The notes beneath the pieces are model-generated. The model saw nothing but the letters and a program-made list of their open reading frames with translations, had not been told where the DNA came from and made no database searches. Position numbers and translations under genes: made by a program. From Cryptomeria japonica (Eukaryota > Streptophyta > Pinopsida > Cupressales > Cupressaceae), in contig NC_081405.1 in assembly GCF_030272615.1 (NCBI RefSeq), positions 609,882,677 through 609,946,676 of the forward strand: a stretch of 64,000 bases of DNA, written 5' to 3'. Positions 36,375-48,215 of the stretch are shown in pieces (within the stretch, counting starts at the first letter, position 1; each line of letters begins with the position of its first letter).

Positions 36375-37386
36375 TGTATACGACCTAAAAATGGTCTGAA
36401 GATAATTAATTAAATAAGCAATTATTTAACAAATCCCCCTTTCCAATTTAATTGAATTCATTAGGCAATTTAATTAAATTCTCCCTTTCATTTACTTGTT
36501 AATAAATCTAAAGATTTATTTAATAGATTCATTTCAATGGTCCCCTTTGATTAATTAATATAAATTGATCAATCCCCCCATTAAATTCATTTCTAAAACA
36601 AATCAATTTATGAGTTTGTTGAAAGTTAATTAGCCTTTTCCTATTATTTAAATTTTTAAATTCAAATTTCCCAAATGACTCCTAACTTTTAACCACCTAA
36701 CCTAACCCATTCCACCTAACCCTGGGTCTAACTAACACCATCCTAACCTCCTTATCCTAACCTCCTATGGTGTGGATATTCTCCCCTTGAGACACATGGC
36801 ACTTTTGCCACATATCTCCTCCCTTGGACACTTTCCCTCTCATGAGAAAGGCTTCTTGACACTTGTCACCATAGATATGACAAGTGTCCCTTCCTCCAAC
36901 CTCTTCTCCAACTTCCTCAATCTTTACCCTTAATATCTTCAGATCAGATCCGGACCGTCGATTTCTGCCACCTCAACTTTAGCCTTGGCATTCCTATAAA
37001 TATGCCACATTTTGGAGCAATAAGGATCCCTTGTATTCATATCTTTAGCATCATTACTATAGGCAATTTTCATTTCAATCATCTAGTAATTAGCATTTTG
37101 GATTAATCATAGCATGTTAATCTAGTCTCTTAAATCATGCTTTTCATATCATCTCCATAGTCAATCATGATCAAATAGCTACTCAACTCAAGTTGCCACT
37201 TTGGAGGTCATTGCTCCACTGAGAGCCCATCAATCGAACACCCTTAAGGTCCTCAAGAATAGAGGAAAATGGGACATTTCAAGGAAGGCTTATGGTTTGA
37301 ATTTATAATCCATTTTTTAATTAAGCTTTTCAATTACACTTTATTATCTCATTATATGTGTATGCCTTCTACATACCACTTTTTTA
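36375..37386 (+). repeat. 3' LTR of element C
   Basis: Starts TGTATACGACC directly after the polypurine tract. It carries TTAATTAA-rich then CCTAACC-rich sequence and a likely TATA box CCTATAAATATGCC at 36991-37004. The end is uncertain: GGGACA at 37276, or near 37386 where B coding sequence resumes (PITSDTDSEENQP). No 5' copy exists in the window to compare. Confidence 0.6.
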
Positions 37387-37387
37387 G

Positions 37388-39194
37388 CATCACACCTATT
37401 ACTTCTGATACTGATTCAGAGGAAAACCAACCTCTAACATTTAGAAGGGTACAAAGAAAGAAAGTTGACCAACCTCCAACAGAGGAAAAGAAGGTGGAGC
37501 CAAGGAGGAAGCTTGTAAGAAAAGGCAGCAAAACCTACTACACCCCTCCCTCCGGCAAGGAAACCTATTCAAAAAAGGCAACCTTCTCCATCCACTCTGG
37601 CAACCCACAAAAAGAAGAGGAAAAGTTCAATTGATGAAGCAATTGAATCATGTAATGTTACCATCATCCCACCAATGACCTTTGTTGAATTGATTGATGA
37701 GATAACAAAGGATGGTATTTTGAAGAATGTATGTAATTTGTATGAAGCCTTAGAGGATAATGAGAAAAATCAAATTGAAGAGGCAATTTTGTTACATATA
37801 GATATATATAAGAAGGCTCTAGTAGAAATTTTGAAGGAAATTCCTTTATCTCTATATAATAAGCTAGATGCTAGAAGACTTGATGCAGTCAAGAGGGATA
37901 GAGAGATCAAGGAAGTAGAACTTTTGAATTTATGTGGTTCAATAAGTAATGAAGAAATGAAGAGGTGTATAGATGTTGCTAACATTACAGTTTTTAGTAG
38001 TAAACCCTGACAAATAAGTCTAATGATGGGTAGGCTTAATGAAGTTATAAATGAGACTAGTCTGGGTTGGTCCAAATTCTTCCAAAAGAATCTAGACTTT
38101 CTTACCTCCCATGAAGAATTTGTTAAGGTAACAACTTCCACGATTGTAGATAAATTGAAGGGGAAAGGTATTTTGGGAAGTTCTGAACAAATTTTGGATA
38201 TACTGGCAGAAACTATTTTTGAGCAAGGCAATGTATAGGGTACTGAGAATATTGTGGATAATACTCCATCGACAGTAATTGATACAACACCAAGTGATGA
38301 AGCCACCGGTGCAAAGGAGGTCAAGGTAAAGGAGACTATACAAGTAGTAGATATTGATTCCCCGATGAAGATTTTGGCAACTAACACTTTTCAAGTTGAG
38401 AAGAAATCAATAATAGAGATGAGTCCCACTTGATTAATGATGGTAGCTACTCAAAAGCTATTAAAGGAGGGATCTCCAAATACGGGAATAATAGAAAATC
38501 AATTATAGTTTTAGAAAAATTAATTCCTGGTTGTATGATTGAGAATGAAGAAAGCCCTTCCGGCAAGCTTAATACACTAACTAAGCATATATCTAACAAT
38601 TTTCAATCATTGCAGTAGATTTCAGACCAATAGGCACTTGGGAGATTTATTGTGGCTAAAAGATCTGCTTTTGATCAAATCATTGACACAAAGAAGAAGA
38701 AAATTGAAGATAAACTGATTCTTATTGAAATTTGTTTGAAACTGTGTACAAATATCTACAGGGTCTGTTGTAACATAGAAATTCTTACAACTAATGTAGA
38801 TAGTAGATTAAAGGAATTACATGATAAGGTAGCTAACATTGAAAATTATTTTGATGAATTGACCTCACTAACAACATCCATTGATGGTCAAATTTTGTCT
38901 TTGGAGAATCAAATTTTTGCTCTTGAAAAGGAGAGAGAAAAGATCTTTCGGAGAGAAAGGAGTCTTAGAGGATTGGTGAGTCCATGATTGGATTCACTCA
39001 GTATACATAAGAGAGAATGTTTGGATATGATTGCTAAGCCCACATCGGCAGAAGTCTCAGAGAAGGAAACACTTGCACACTTACTGGGTGGACTGGTATC
39101 CATATCTGAAAATTTTAAAACTGGTTGGGATACATATTTACAGTTGCTAGACAAGGCTTACCCAAAAATTTTGAAATTGGTCAAGCTCCAGTAG
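37388..39194 (+). pseudogene. Element B ORF2, C-terminal part
   Basis: It resumes after C with PITSDTDSEENQPLTFRRVQ, which aligns with PIGTSSDSEIPVEFKRVDR of element D on the other strand. A Lys/Pro/Thr-rich basic stretch follows, then FVELIDEITKDGILKNVCNL and helix-rich segments. Near the end is a long coiled coil (ELHDKVANIENYFDELTSLT and ILSLENQIFALEKEREKIF) and WDTYLQLLDKAYPKILKLVK before the stop at 39192-39194. The frame changes several times. It has no enzyme motif; a structural or assembly role is only a guess. Confidence 0.6.
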
Positions 39195-39430
39195 AAAAAT
39201 CCGAATTTATTCATTCTTTTGTTCTAAACCAAATTCTTTCAATTGGTTCACCGATCTTTGGCATTGATGCCAAAGGGGGAATGTATATGTGTGAAAAATA
39301 TCAGAAAAATATTGGACAAAATAATATGGGAAGGATATCAGATAGAGTGTATTTCTTAGGGGGAACATGTGTCATATTTTAGTTCAACCGGTAGGGAATC
39401 CATTTTTCACATGAGTGTTGCCATCAATGC

Positions 39431-39443
39431 CAAAGGGGGAGAT
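39431..39443 (+). other. Polypurine tract of element B
   Basis: CAAAGGGGGAGAT immediately before TGTTGGC of the 3' LTR. An additional AAAGGGGGA copy lies upstream near 39271-39279, as in the relatives. Confidence 0.8.
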
Positions 39444-40337
39444 TGTTGGCAATTGACACTCATTGGATTCATATGTTGTCATTGATGGCAACAAGATTCC
39501 ATAAAAGTTATATACCAACATTAGGCATTCACCGCTAGATACCGACATTGGAGTAATCAAGGTTGCCACTGACCCCGACATCAACACCATCATCCAACAC
39601 TTCAGGGAAGCTGACATCAAGGAAGTTTTATTTGTAAAATAATTTTATAATTATTGTATTGGGCTGAAATTGTATATCTTTTGTATTGTAAGAGGACATA
39701 AGGCATATTGTTTGTAAGGGTATATAGGTCAATTTGTTAGGTTATTATGATATGATAGAGATGAGATATGAAATGACTGCATATGATTATGGATATATGT
39801 GAAGGATATGTATGTAGATCATTTGTATGCAAATGTTATATCATGCAATGATCTGTAGATGTTTTGTAAGGAATTGTTGGAGAAAGAGGAGATACCGGTA
39901 GAAGGTTCAGGGTTTATGAATTGGTATAGAACAAAGCTTTAATCAAAACTCTTTTTGGCATTGTAGATGCATTTTTTGAGTTCACTAGTACTGTTTTATT
40001 TCAGCAGAAGCTTGTAGTTAGTGAGACTCTTTTGTGTTGAGCAGTGTTCCTTCCTTCATGTGCAGGCCCCATGATATGTAATATCTTTCATATGGCTAGT
40101 GAATTGATATTGTGGGTCACAAATCCCACCGTGGTTTTTCCTCTTTGAGGTTTTCCACATATAAATTCATCATGTTATGGTGTTCATTCATGTGGCTGGT
40201 TTATTTGGTTCATGTTATATGTTTCTTTATTTACTAGTTTATATGTGTATGTTATAAAAGGTTAAAATCTTGTGTTACTGGTAGAACATTGATTCAACCC
40301 CCCCTCTGAGCATTCTTGGTTTCATTGTATTCCAACA
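39444..40337 (+). repeat. 3' LTR of element B
   Basis: 894 bp, TGTTGGCAATTGACACTC to ATTCCAACA. It differs from the 5' LTR by substitutions and small indels, so insertion is not recent. The shared block is at 40125-40167. Confidence 0.9.
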
Positions 40338-41969
40338 ACTTCTCCACTTCAATAAGAAGACCAAAGAGATGATCTATCCTTTCTTCAACTAATTCCTTCA
40401 ACTTCAAGAAATTATTCACAACATCTTCTTTTTGCCTTTAATAAAAGATAAGGTCTGACTGCAAATAATAATTCATCTTCAAGTTCTCTGATATCCATCT
40501 ATATCACTGAAAATGTCAAACAATTTGGCCATGGAATTCAACTCAGATTCAAAGGAATCAGTCTTAGTTTTAAAATTTTCAATAGCCACAGGCCATCAAA
40601 GACAATACTTGTATACTCTACCCACTTCTACAACAAAATTTCTCATATCCTTAATAATTTCTAATAATCTTTTTTGAGCATAGGCACACTTCCTTTCCAT
40701 ATCATCTTGAACTTCAATTTTTGTAACATAAGCCATAAGAGGTTGCTTCATGCAATCTTCAAGCAATTCACACAAAACATTCAACAAGATGTCTGTAAGG
40801 TTATTTAGAGAAATACTTTTCCAAATCAAGAAATTAATAAGAACCACCTTAATCATATCCAGATCAAAAGAGGGTTGCTCTAGCCATGAATCACAAATTT
40901 TCTTCATTCCATCAGGTTTATCAAGCATACTCAAAATATTTTTATCACAACATGGGGAATCTTTACTTGTACTGCCTTCTTTCTTCTCAACTAAGACTAC
41001 CTTTCCCTTAGCCACTATGGACGGTTTTAGATCATCAAGGGAAATAATCTCCTTTTCTTCTTGACCTTTCTTTTTCTTCATCTATTATAGAGAAGACATA
41101 ACAACTCTCCATTTTGAACTCTTATGTTAGATGAGGGACTCTCCTCAAGAGCACTGAAAATGGTAGGAGCTAGACCAGAATGTAACATCTTCTAAAGGTT
41201 GATGAAATGACTCTTTCATGTTTGGCCTTATTTGAAAAACAACCTAGATATTTGTAAATTTTCTTTTCAATAGAGATATTTTATTTCCATACTACATTCC
41301 CCTTCAAATGTAAATTTCTTGTGAAGTGAAACATCAAACACATAACTAAAGAACCAAACCAAAATGTATATCCCTATTCTTTTATTATAGTAATATTTTT
41401 TGCTAATTGTGTTTGCAATAACTCACACAAATCAAAGTCTTTTCCTTCTTTCACCATTTGATGAGCAATATACGCTGCAATTTCCAAAGTTTATCCTTCT
41501 CTATTTCTGAAATAAATTTTGTAATAAATTCCATATACAACATACCTCACAATAGGGTCAATGATAGTATGATTTATTAATGACTATTGATCACCTATGA
41601 TGCTAGTTAGGGTTTCAACTTCTTTGTTCTTAAAAGAGGATTTCACTAGAATGGGTTCATTATCACATAGACCAGAAACATTTAGAATTTCTTCCTTTGA
41701 AATTTTATAATGCTTATCCAACACCATATGACCATCCTCAATGCAATTCAAAAGACATTTGATCATATCCTCATTTGCAAACCACAAAAAAATTCTCCAA
41801 ACATCCAAACCCTTATGCCCTAAATCAGTAATTTTTTGAAAATTAACAACTAACAAAGAACAAACAAATTTATAATTTTCTCATGATTGTATTCATCTAA
41901 TTCCACATTTTCAATTTTTTGAATAATCTTACTGCTAGATTCTTTTGCAAGCGATTTCCTAGAATCCAT
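40338..41969 (-). pseudogene. Element A ORF2 (interrupted by element B), function unknown
   Basis: ATG at 41969 (MDSRKSLAKESSSKIIQKIE) lies about 400 bp after ORF1, as in B, D and E. The stretch FANEDMIKCLLNCIEDGHMV, then LDKHYKISKEEILNVSGL, aligns with E (IDDHICIILSRVHGDKMYLE, then QTHDITLEAIHVITDF). A basic region with KKKKGQEEKEIISLDDLKPS and a helix-rich part ending VNNFLKLKELVEERIDHLFG follow, up to the insertion point of B. Many stops; the most diverged ORF2 in the window. Confidence 0.55.
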
Positions 41970-42367
41970 AGAGAAAAGATGTGAAAATACATTTTGGAAA
42001 TATTTTCTCAAAAATTCCTTCTACTCTTTAACTATTGTTCTCTTCAAACTACTCAATGCATGATGCAAAAATGATTTTAAAAAAATGGATATTTAACTTA
42101 TTCGATGTACCTAGAGTTTTGCTTTCCAAAATTGTTTTTGTCATAGTGATGTCAACTAAACTTTTTACTTCTACATAAGCAATCCACTAGTGCATATAAT
42201 TACAACACTACCAACAACACTAGCCACCACATGCATATTTTCCATGAAAGGAGGAAAATTAGATTTTTCTTTGAAGCTCCCCATAAGTCACAGCTACCAG
42301 ATTAATTTTTGGAGGAAGAAGCATCAACACCGAACTTGGGTTCAATAAACTCAATCGCTTCTTTCTT

Positions 42368-43345
42368 TCACCATAACATAGTATTCTTCTTCTTAATATC
42401 ATTTGATTTCACTAGAGTATTCACATTCTTGCATTTGTTAGTAAAATATACATACTTGTTGTTGTTGTAACACTTGATATTCTTTTGTCTTGAATTCATC
42501 GAATTTGTTCTAGATCTACACTGATTAGTGCTATGACCAAATTTATAGAATAGGTAACAATAACCTTGAAAGGGATTATTCATAAATGATCCATTTACTC
42601 CATTCACAAATGGTCTATAACTTATATTAATGACCTGATTACCACAACTGTTGGCCTTGTGTTAAAAAATTCTACAATTAAATCATTGAATATTTTTATT
42701 TACATTGTGCCTACAATCTATAGCTTTATGTCCAAAATAATTGCACTGATAATAATAGCCATTGAAAGATGAGTACCTTTGAGAAATAGTTTTTTGAACC
42801 AGAGGCCTATTTATAGCAAGTTTTGGATTCGAGACTCCGTTCAAATCTTTAGATTTTATCTCAACTTCCACCTTATCATTTTCTTTTTTTTGGTTATTCT
42901 ATTTTGAACATTCACCAGAAAAGCCTAATCCTTCCTTGTCCTCATTATTTTTTTACATGGTTAGTAATTTATCCAATAATCTACTGCTTTCCCTGACTTT
43001 TACTTCTAACTTTAGTTTCAGTAAATTTTTGTTTCAATTTCCCACATGCTTTTGTCTTCTAACTAATTGTATCCTTCTGGCATTCCTCTACTTTCTTGCT
43101 TTCTTCAATCTGTAACTTCAAGTTCACAATGGTTTTATGCGCTTTCTTTAATTCCTTGTTAACTTTTTGATGCCTTGCTTTGAAGTTCTAGATCTGATCT
43201 CTTAGTTCCTTAACACATTCATTTGCTACCTTAACTTTTTCTTTCAAGTCTTCATTTTCATATTCTATATTTTCAAGATCTTCAAGAGCTATCTTCAATT
43301 ATTCATCCAAATAATATCCTCCATCCATATCCTATCCACTGTTCA
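42368..43345 (-). pseudogene. Element A ORF1: coiled coil plus zinc knuckles
   Basis: On the minus strand a coiled coil (IALEDLENIEYENEDLKEKV, NKELKKAHKTIVNLKLQIEE) runs from about 43310 to 43000. Knuckle relics follow: YYQCNYFGHKAIDC (first Cys is Tyr), CYLFYKFGHSTNQC (second Cys is Phe) and CYNNNKYVYFTNKC (second Cys and His gone). The order and spacing match ORF1 of B, D and E. Frames are broken by stops. Confidence 0.65.
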
Positions 43346-43389
43346 TGTCAAGATCTCCCTCAATCATTTAAGCTAGCAATAAGGGACTA

Positions 43390-43403
43390 GGCACTAGTAC
43401 CAA
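43390..43403 (-). other. Primer-binding site of element A (degenerate)
   Basis: On the minus strand TGGTACTAGTGCC follows the LTR by a few bases, resembling TGGTATCAGAGC with substitutions. Confidence 0.5.
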
Positions 43404-43407
43404 ATTT

Positions 43408-44671
43408 TTAACACACCAAAATACTCAGAGCGGGGGTGAATAAGTATTCCCAATTACAAAATTCTCTAATAAATTGAAACTTAACTTGATCTTAGATATC
43501 CTTATCATGAAATAAAATATGCAATATAAGTGAAATGCACAACATACACAACCATAAGAGATAGCCCAAATTTTTATACATGGAAAACCCATGGAGAGGA
43601 TTAACTCATAAGATAATATAAGTATTTATATGGGATTACAAAAGGAAAACTATTGGAGGGCTCACTTTGTAGATTACAATGGCCCACTACTAGAAAGGCT
43701 CACTACGAAGAAGAAAAGTAATGAATTTAGAAAAAATACATCTACATATGCATGGGATCAGATCTTGTTAAGCTCAAAAAGCACAATAACAACCTGTAGT
43801 AGATTTGGTAAAGAAAATTTGCAATATTGTCACAATAAATTTGTGCTCGTTCTTTACTCATACAACATCCACTTTCTCACCTTTTCTCTTATCACCTTAC
43901 CCTTCACTTCATTTTCATTCATCTCATCTCTATCATTTTTTATCAAACATAATGTAACTATGTATATATGTGTGTATCCATAAAAAAATACATCACGTTG
44001 GCCTAAATAACATTTTCCCAAATGATTCTTCAATAGTTAGATCACATGCTACAACCATAAGAGAAAAATAGCAACACAATCATTCAAGGTCATCCTGACT
44101 TGGAATGAGCATATCCTCAAATTTCCACAATAACATACTACTAGAGCACAAATATCATGAGCCATATAAACATTATGAGATTAAAGACATGAATAAAAAG
44201 CCAAAAAAAGATTAGCATTAGATATTAGAAGACCAAAAGAAGCTAGAGCATATAGAGTATCCAAATACTACATAACTGAATATATTTATGGACCACCAAA
44301 ATGTGAACACAATGATCTCAAGCAATGAAAATAACCATATCAAAATTGCACTACCATATCTACATCAAGACATAAATGTGAAGGACTACATGCCTAAAAT
44401 AAGTCACTGAATACTGTCAAACTACATAAACAAAGAGAGCATGAGATCAATTGCCACAACCAACACCAAATCTCTCATATCATGATAAACATATCCACAT
44501 ACTAACAATACATATTTCTGGAGAAATAAACATATCTACAATACATTAGTAATAGATGGGATCTGCCATCTACATCATGCATACCTATGTTTCAATATTC
44601 TATACCATATTCAGACTAGTCCAGATCACCAGGTTTGACATCAATGACAAATAATACATGTATTCCTATCA
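43408..44671 (-). repeat. 5' LTR of element A
   Basis: On the minus strand it starts TGATAGGAATACATG at 44671 and ends around TGTGTTAA at 43408. It pairs with 24567-25896 (1264 against 1330 bp) with obvious but divergent similarity throughout. Confidence 0.85.
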
Positions 44672-45466
44672 CCATTATCATGTCACATCCCTTAGTTAGA
44701 TCTCAACCTCTTGTCTCCTCCTATAAATATATTGGTTGTGGTATACCATGTTAGATTTGTGTGAATATAATCATTCATTTCAAACTTGATGATCTAGTTA
44801 GGATCAGATGTATGTGATGTTGAGCAACAATGGAAGATAGGTACGCATGATCCACTGGAGTTATTTCTAAATGATCCTCCTCTCTTAAATATTCTTTTTT
44901 GTTTATGTTCTAGTATTAGTTGTATTAGTTGTATTGCTAAATGATTATATTTCATCATGATTTATGTTCTAGAATCTATGGCATCTATATCTTGAACTTA
45001 GAAGTTGTTGTGCTTGGAATTTGTGCTTATGGATCTGTATTTATTGGCCTAGTAGACCATTTTCCTTTTTTGATGATTATATTTCATCATGATTTATGTT
45101 CTAGAATCTATGGCATCTATATCTTGAACTTAGAAGTTGTTGTGCTTGGAATTTGTGCTTATGGATCTGTAATTGAGGCATGTAATTGAATCTTGTAGAA
45201 GATCAATGAAGGCTGACTTGGTTACTATAAGTTTGGTCGAGGCATATTTTGGATAACATGCTAATCTAAGAAATGCATATTGTGTAAATCATTTTTTCTT
45301 GGTTGACATAGTACCTTAGTGTATGGTCTTGTCAGTATACATAGATTTATATATAGAGTATGTGTGTGGAATAGTAGAGTATGCATGTGTGTTATGTGGA
45401 CAAGTAAAAAGTGTGTGAGTGACAAAGTTGTTGACATAATAGTAGATGTATTAAGAGAGAAGTATA
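44672..45466. other. Spacer between element A and a solo LTR
   Basis: TGTCACATCCC at 44681 and CCTATAAATATATTGG near 44717 could belong to a gypsy LTR, but no end or partner was found. It contains the 99-bp direct repeat listed next; the rest is TG-rich low-complexity sequence near 45300-45460. Confidence 0.3.
44941..45171. repeat. Direct duplication: 99 bp identical, 132-bp period
   Basis: 44941-45039 and 45073-45171 are identical, starting ATGATTATATTTCATC and ending TATGGATCTGTA, separated by 33 bp. The period is a multiple of three, so it lengthens an open frame (44941-45189), which I take as chance. Identity this high in otherwise decayed DNA means the duplication is young. Confidence 0.95.
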
Positions 45467-47039
45467 TGAAAACTCAATGATGAACCACTAGTACCAAACC
45501 GTTACTGAGAGGGGGGGTTGAATCAGTACACACACAAATACAATCCAAAACCAGTTTGATAGCAAACACTCACAATGACTGATAAACAGAGATACCGGTT
45601 AAACAAAGTGCAACTGGTAACATCTAGTATAGCTAAGTCAGTCATGAACCGGTCACTCACTAAGCTTTTCTCTTAGCTCAATACCACATTATCATAATAT
45701 TCACATGCATGAACTAGTAGACTTAACCATCAAATCTTCACAACAGTGAGTTCAATATGTTTTATAGATAGGCATAAAACATAGAACCTTCATGTGCATA
45801 ACAGATAAAACAAAGCATCACAAGACAAACGCATTTCACATGACACACATATTTTTCACGTGGAAACCCATTTGGGAAAAACCACGGTGGGGATGAATAC
45901 CCACAAGCTACTTTTTGAACTTTTTAGAAGTCTACTCTGTTAGGAGCCTTGTCCGGTTAAGAACATTACAATAGGTTCTGGTAGGAACCGATCCTGTTAG
46001 GGATCACTCGGTTAAGGGATACCCAGTTAAGGGTTAAACCCAGTAGGGTCACCTTGTTAGAGGATTTTAAGAACTCAATAGCTGAAAGAATCTCCTAAGC
46101 TTCTCTAGCTTCTCAGAACTCATTAGCTTTGAGTTACCTAGTTAAGGGATTTACAGCAAGCCCATTAAGACCACCCAATTCAAGGGATTTTGAATCAAGC
46201 CAGTTAAGGCTACCCTGTTAGGGGATTTTACAATTGTTGAAGTGGTTAGAGATCAACAGGTATTATAATGATCTATTAACAACACTTAATACTAATATAG
46301 ATCCGTTTAGGCTCCTCTTTTCCTTCTGCACATTCACTTTGCAGGTATCTCTTCTCTCCTATGGTTTGGCAAGAATCTCGTATCACTTTCATTGGATACA
46401 CACTCACAACTTTTTCCAACAACTTCAGACAGAAACCTAACATCGACCTTATAGAAAACATACAGGTCGGTAGCAAAAACCTTAAACCCTAAACCTGTTA
46501 GGTTGAGCAATTCAAACGGTTCGATCCTGAATGTTGAAACATACTTGCATTAAATACACTAGTCTTGAGTCGATCTCAAGACATTCTCCATCATCCATTA
46601 TCCACCATTTTAATGGCGGCTGATAACCCATCACGCGTTATCACTATTTGACAGACTTCACACATTCCCGACGTAGATAATAATAGTCTTCTTTATACAA
46701 GATCCTTCACGCGCACAGAGCTTACATGGCAACATGATTTGTCCTCCATCATACTGCTAACTCATCACACAAAGATCAATGATTGAGTCACACAGACTTG
46801 AGATACTCCAACGGGAAACCCCAAAGTGGAAGCTTCCTTACCAACTGGTAGTCATACAGTGCTTCCATGTGCCGGTTCCCATAACTGCATACTGATTCAC
46901 TTTGAACAAATGTGCTACTTCACTTTGGCATACACCAGTTCACACTATGTCTCATATTGACATCAATGACAACATACAATATCATTATGTCTTCATGCCA
47001 GTTTACATAAGGCTCATGCCAGTTCACATAATGCCAACA
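45467..47039 (-). repeat. Solo LTR with perfect target duplication (GTATA)
   Basis: On the plus strand it runs TGAAAACTCAATG to ATGCCAACA; GTATA lies at 45462-45466 and again at 47040-47044. On the minus strand it starts TGTTGGCATTATG, like the LTRs of D and E, and carries the shared block (reverse of TTTTTCACGTGGAAACCCAT at 45853-45892, then GGGAAAAACCACGGTGGGG) and the C-run that precedes LTR ends. It is 1573 bp, the longest LTR here. No internal region remains. Confidence 0.9.
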
Positions 47040-47839
47040 GTATATAGTGTGAGTAGTGGAATATGATATATGATAAAAGGTGTTTATGAAAAAGAGTTAT
47101 AGTGGAGATAGTATTGTATTAATCCTTTTCCAAATTAGCTACAAGTAGTTGGATTCGAAGAGTGCAATCATAGTGCTGCAGTAATCCCTTACCGGATCTA
47201 TTGTAGGAAGTTGTGGACAATTTTGGAGAGATCCCTTATTGGAATAGTTGTGAGATGAAATGAGTTGTAATCTCATCAAACCTTAGTTATTTGAAAGTTT
47301 ATTCTACCACCTCATCATGTTGTGACTCATCAACACCCATTAGGTTAATTTGTTTCTACACCTCAAATTCTTTCATTTTTATTTTGATCCAAAAATATTT
47401 GAATTTGGGAGTGTTGATGAATTCATCCTCTTTAATGAATGTTAATGAAAGTGCCACCCTCTCATCTTTGTTGGTTCTCCATCCTCCTCAAAATAGGCTT
47501 CATAGCTATTTACTTTTTCTTCATATCTTAATGGAGACATGTGTGGTTGCTCCACCCCTTCATCACCCTTCAAGGATTTCAATGCACTAATAGCTTCATC
47601 AGTGTCACATTCTCCTTCTATTTTATCATATGGCACTAATGACACATGATCATCCCTCTTTTTCTTCTTTGATGTAGGTAGGTTAGGTGAGGATAATTTT
47701 ACTAACACAGGATCTATTGCTTCATGAATTACAACCCCTTAGGTTTTTCTTACTAGAAGTTTGGTCTTTTTAGGTGGGGATTCATCAGCTGTTGATTTTT
47801 TGTACAATTTCTCAAAATTAGTTATGCACATCAATTCTT

Positions 47840-48215
47840 TTTAATATATTTGGTTCTTCAACAAAAAATACAAGGAAGTCTGGGTCCCCTTTTCTTTTAT
47901 CTTCCTCTATCCAGATCAAAACATTCCACTTCATTTTCCTTTGAACAATTTCATGAAACATCACACAGTTCTTGATTAAATCTTCATCTAGGAGCATCTC
48001 CTAAGTTACATCTCTACTAATTTGATTGATGTGACCATATGGATCATAGATTCTATCTTGACTAGGCTTCAAGGAGTAATTTATTTTTATATATCCCTGC
48101 ATATTTTCAAGGACATTACATCCAATGAAGAACCTTGCACATTTAGTTACATGAGGCAAGAATGTCCCCTTTTTTCTTTTGTCTATGATATCCTTTTCAA
48201 ACCACGTCATTTGTC
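47840..48215 (-). pseudogene. Coding-like remnant with DPYG and VLIWIEED motifs, family unknown
   Basis: On the minus strand from about 48210 a reading runs through CARFFIGCNVLENMQGYIKI and DRIYDPYGHINQISRDV. After one stop it continues EMLLDEDLIKNCVMFHEIVQ, then KWNVLIWIEEDKRKGDPDFL and VFFVEEPN. The uniform protein-like quality over about 120 residues suggests a real former coding region, probably from a retroelement. Further down (47708-47442) a charged frame (LVKLSSPNLPTSKKKKRDD) may belong to it. I do not recognise the family. Confidence 0.4.

Larger units (their letters stand above)
30096..37386 (+). mobile_element. Element C: 5'-truncated Ty3/gypsy element, Tat type, inside B ORF2
   Basis: It starts abruptly near 30096 with a G-patch-like motif and has no 5' LTR, no primer-binding site and no main gag. 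Then follow reverse transcriptase, RNase H, an extra Tat-type RNase H, integrase, a long non-coding tail, a polypurine tract (AAGAGGGGCAAAA) and a 3' LTR from 36375. The order reverse transcriptase, RNase H, integrase defines gypsy. B resumes near 37388. Both ends are approximate: the left to about 60 bp, the right because the LTR end (37276 or about 37386) is unclear. Confidence 0.75.
26280..40337 (+). mobile_element. Element B: pol-less two-ORF LTR retrotransposon, split by gypsy element C
   Basis: The LTRs are 26280-27198 and 39444-40337, with inverted ends TGTTGG/CCAACA. The flanks ACCTC (26275-26279) and ACTTC (40338-40342) form a 5-bp target duplication with one difference, and they lie inside element A, so B inserted into A. 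ORF1 and ORF2 follow the family plan, with the gypsy element C inserted in the middle of ORF2. Without C it is about 6.8 kb. Its ORF1 and ORF2 are closest to those of element D, so B and D belong to one family in opposite orientations. Confidence 0.85.
24567..44671 (-). mobile_element. Element A: pol-less two-ORF LTR retrotransposon, split by element B
   Basis: Two LTRs face minus (43408-44671 is the 5' LTR, 24567-25896 the 3' LTR). A primer-binding-like site follows at 43390-43403, then ORF1 (about 43345-42368) and ORF2 (from ATG 41969). Element B sits at 26280-40337. Without B the element is about 6.0 kb. No protease, integrase or reverse transcriptase is present. A is the most decayed of the four related elements. 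Exact 5-bp target duplications were not found at the outer edges (TTTTT left, CCATT right), so its ends may be off by a few bases. Confidence 0.8.

Noticed and set aside
36375-37386. Reading 14330-15660 and 36375-37386 as the two LTRs of one gypsy element
   Set aside because: The sequences are only loosely alike, belong to different nest levels, and other complete elements lie between them.
24562-44676. Target-site duplication for element A
   Set aside because: TTTTT on the left and CCATT on the right do not match; ends may be misplaced or mutated, so none is claimed.
44941-45189. 82-codon open frame over the direct repeat
   Set aside because: Its length comes from an in-frame duplication of non-coding sequence; no motif, and no sign of codon selection.
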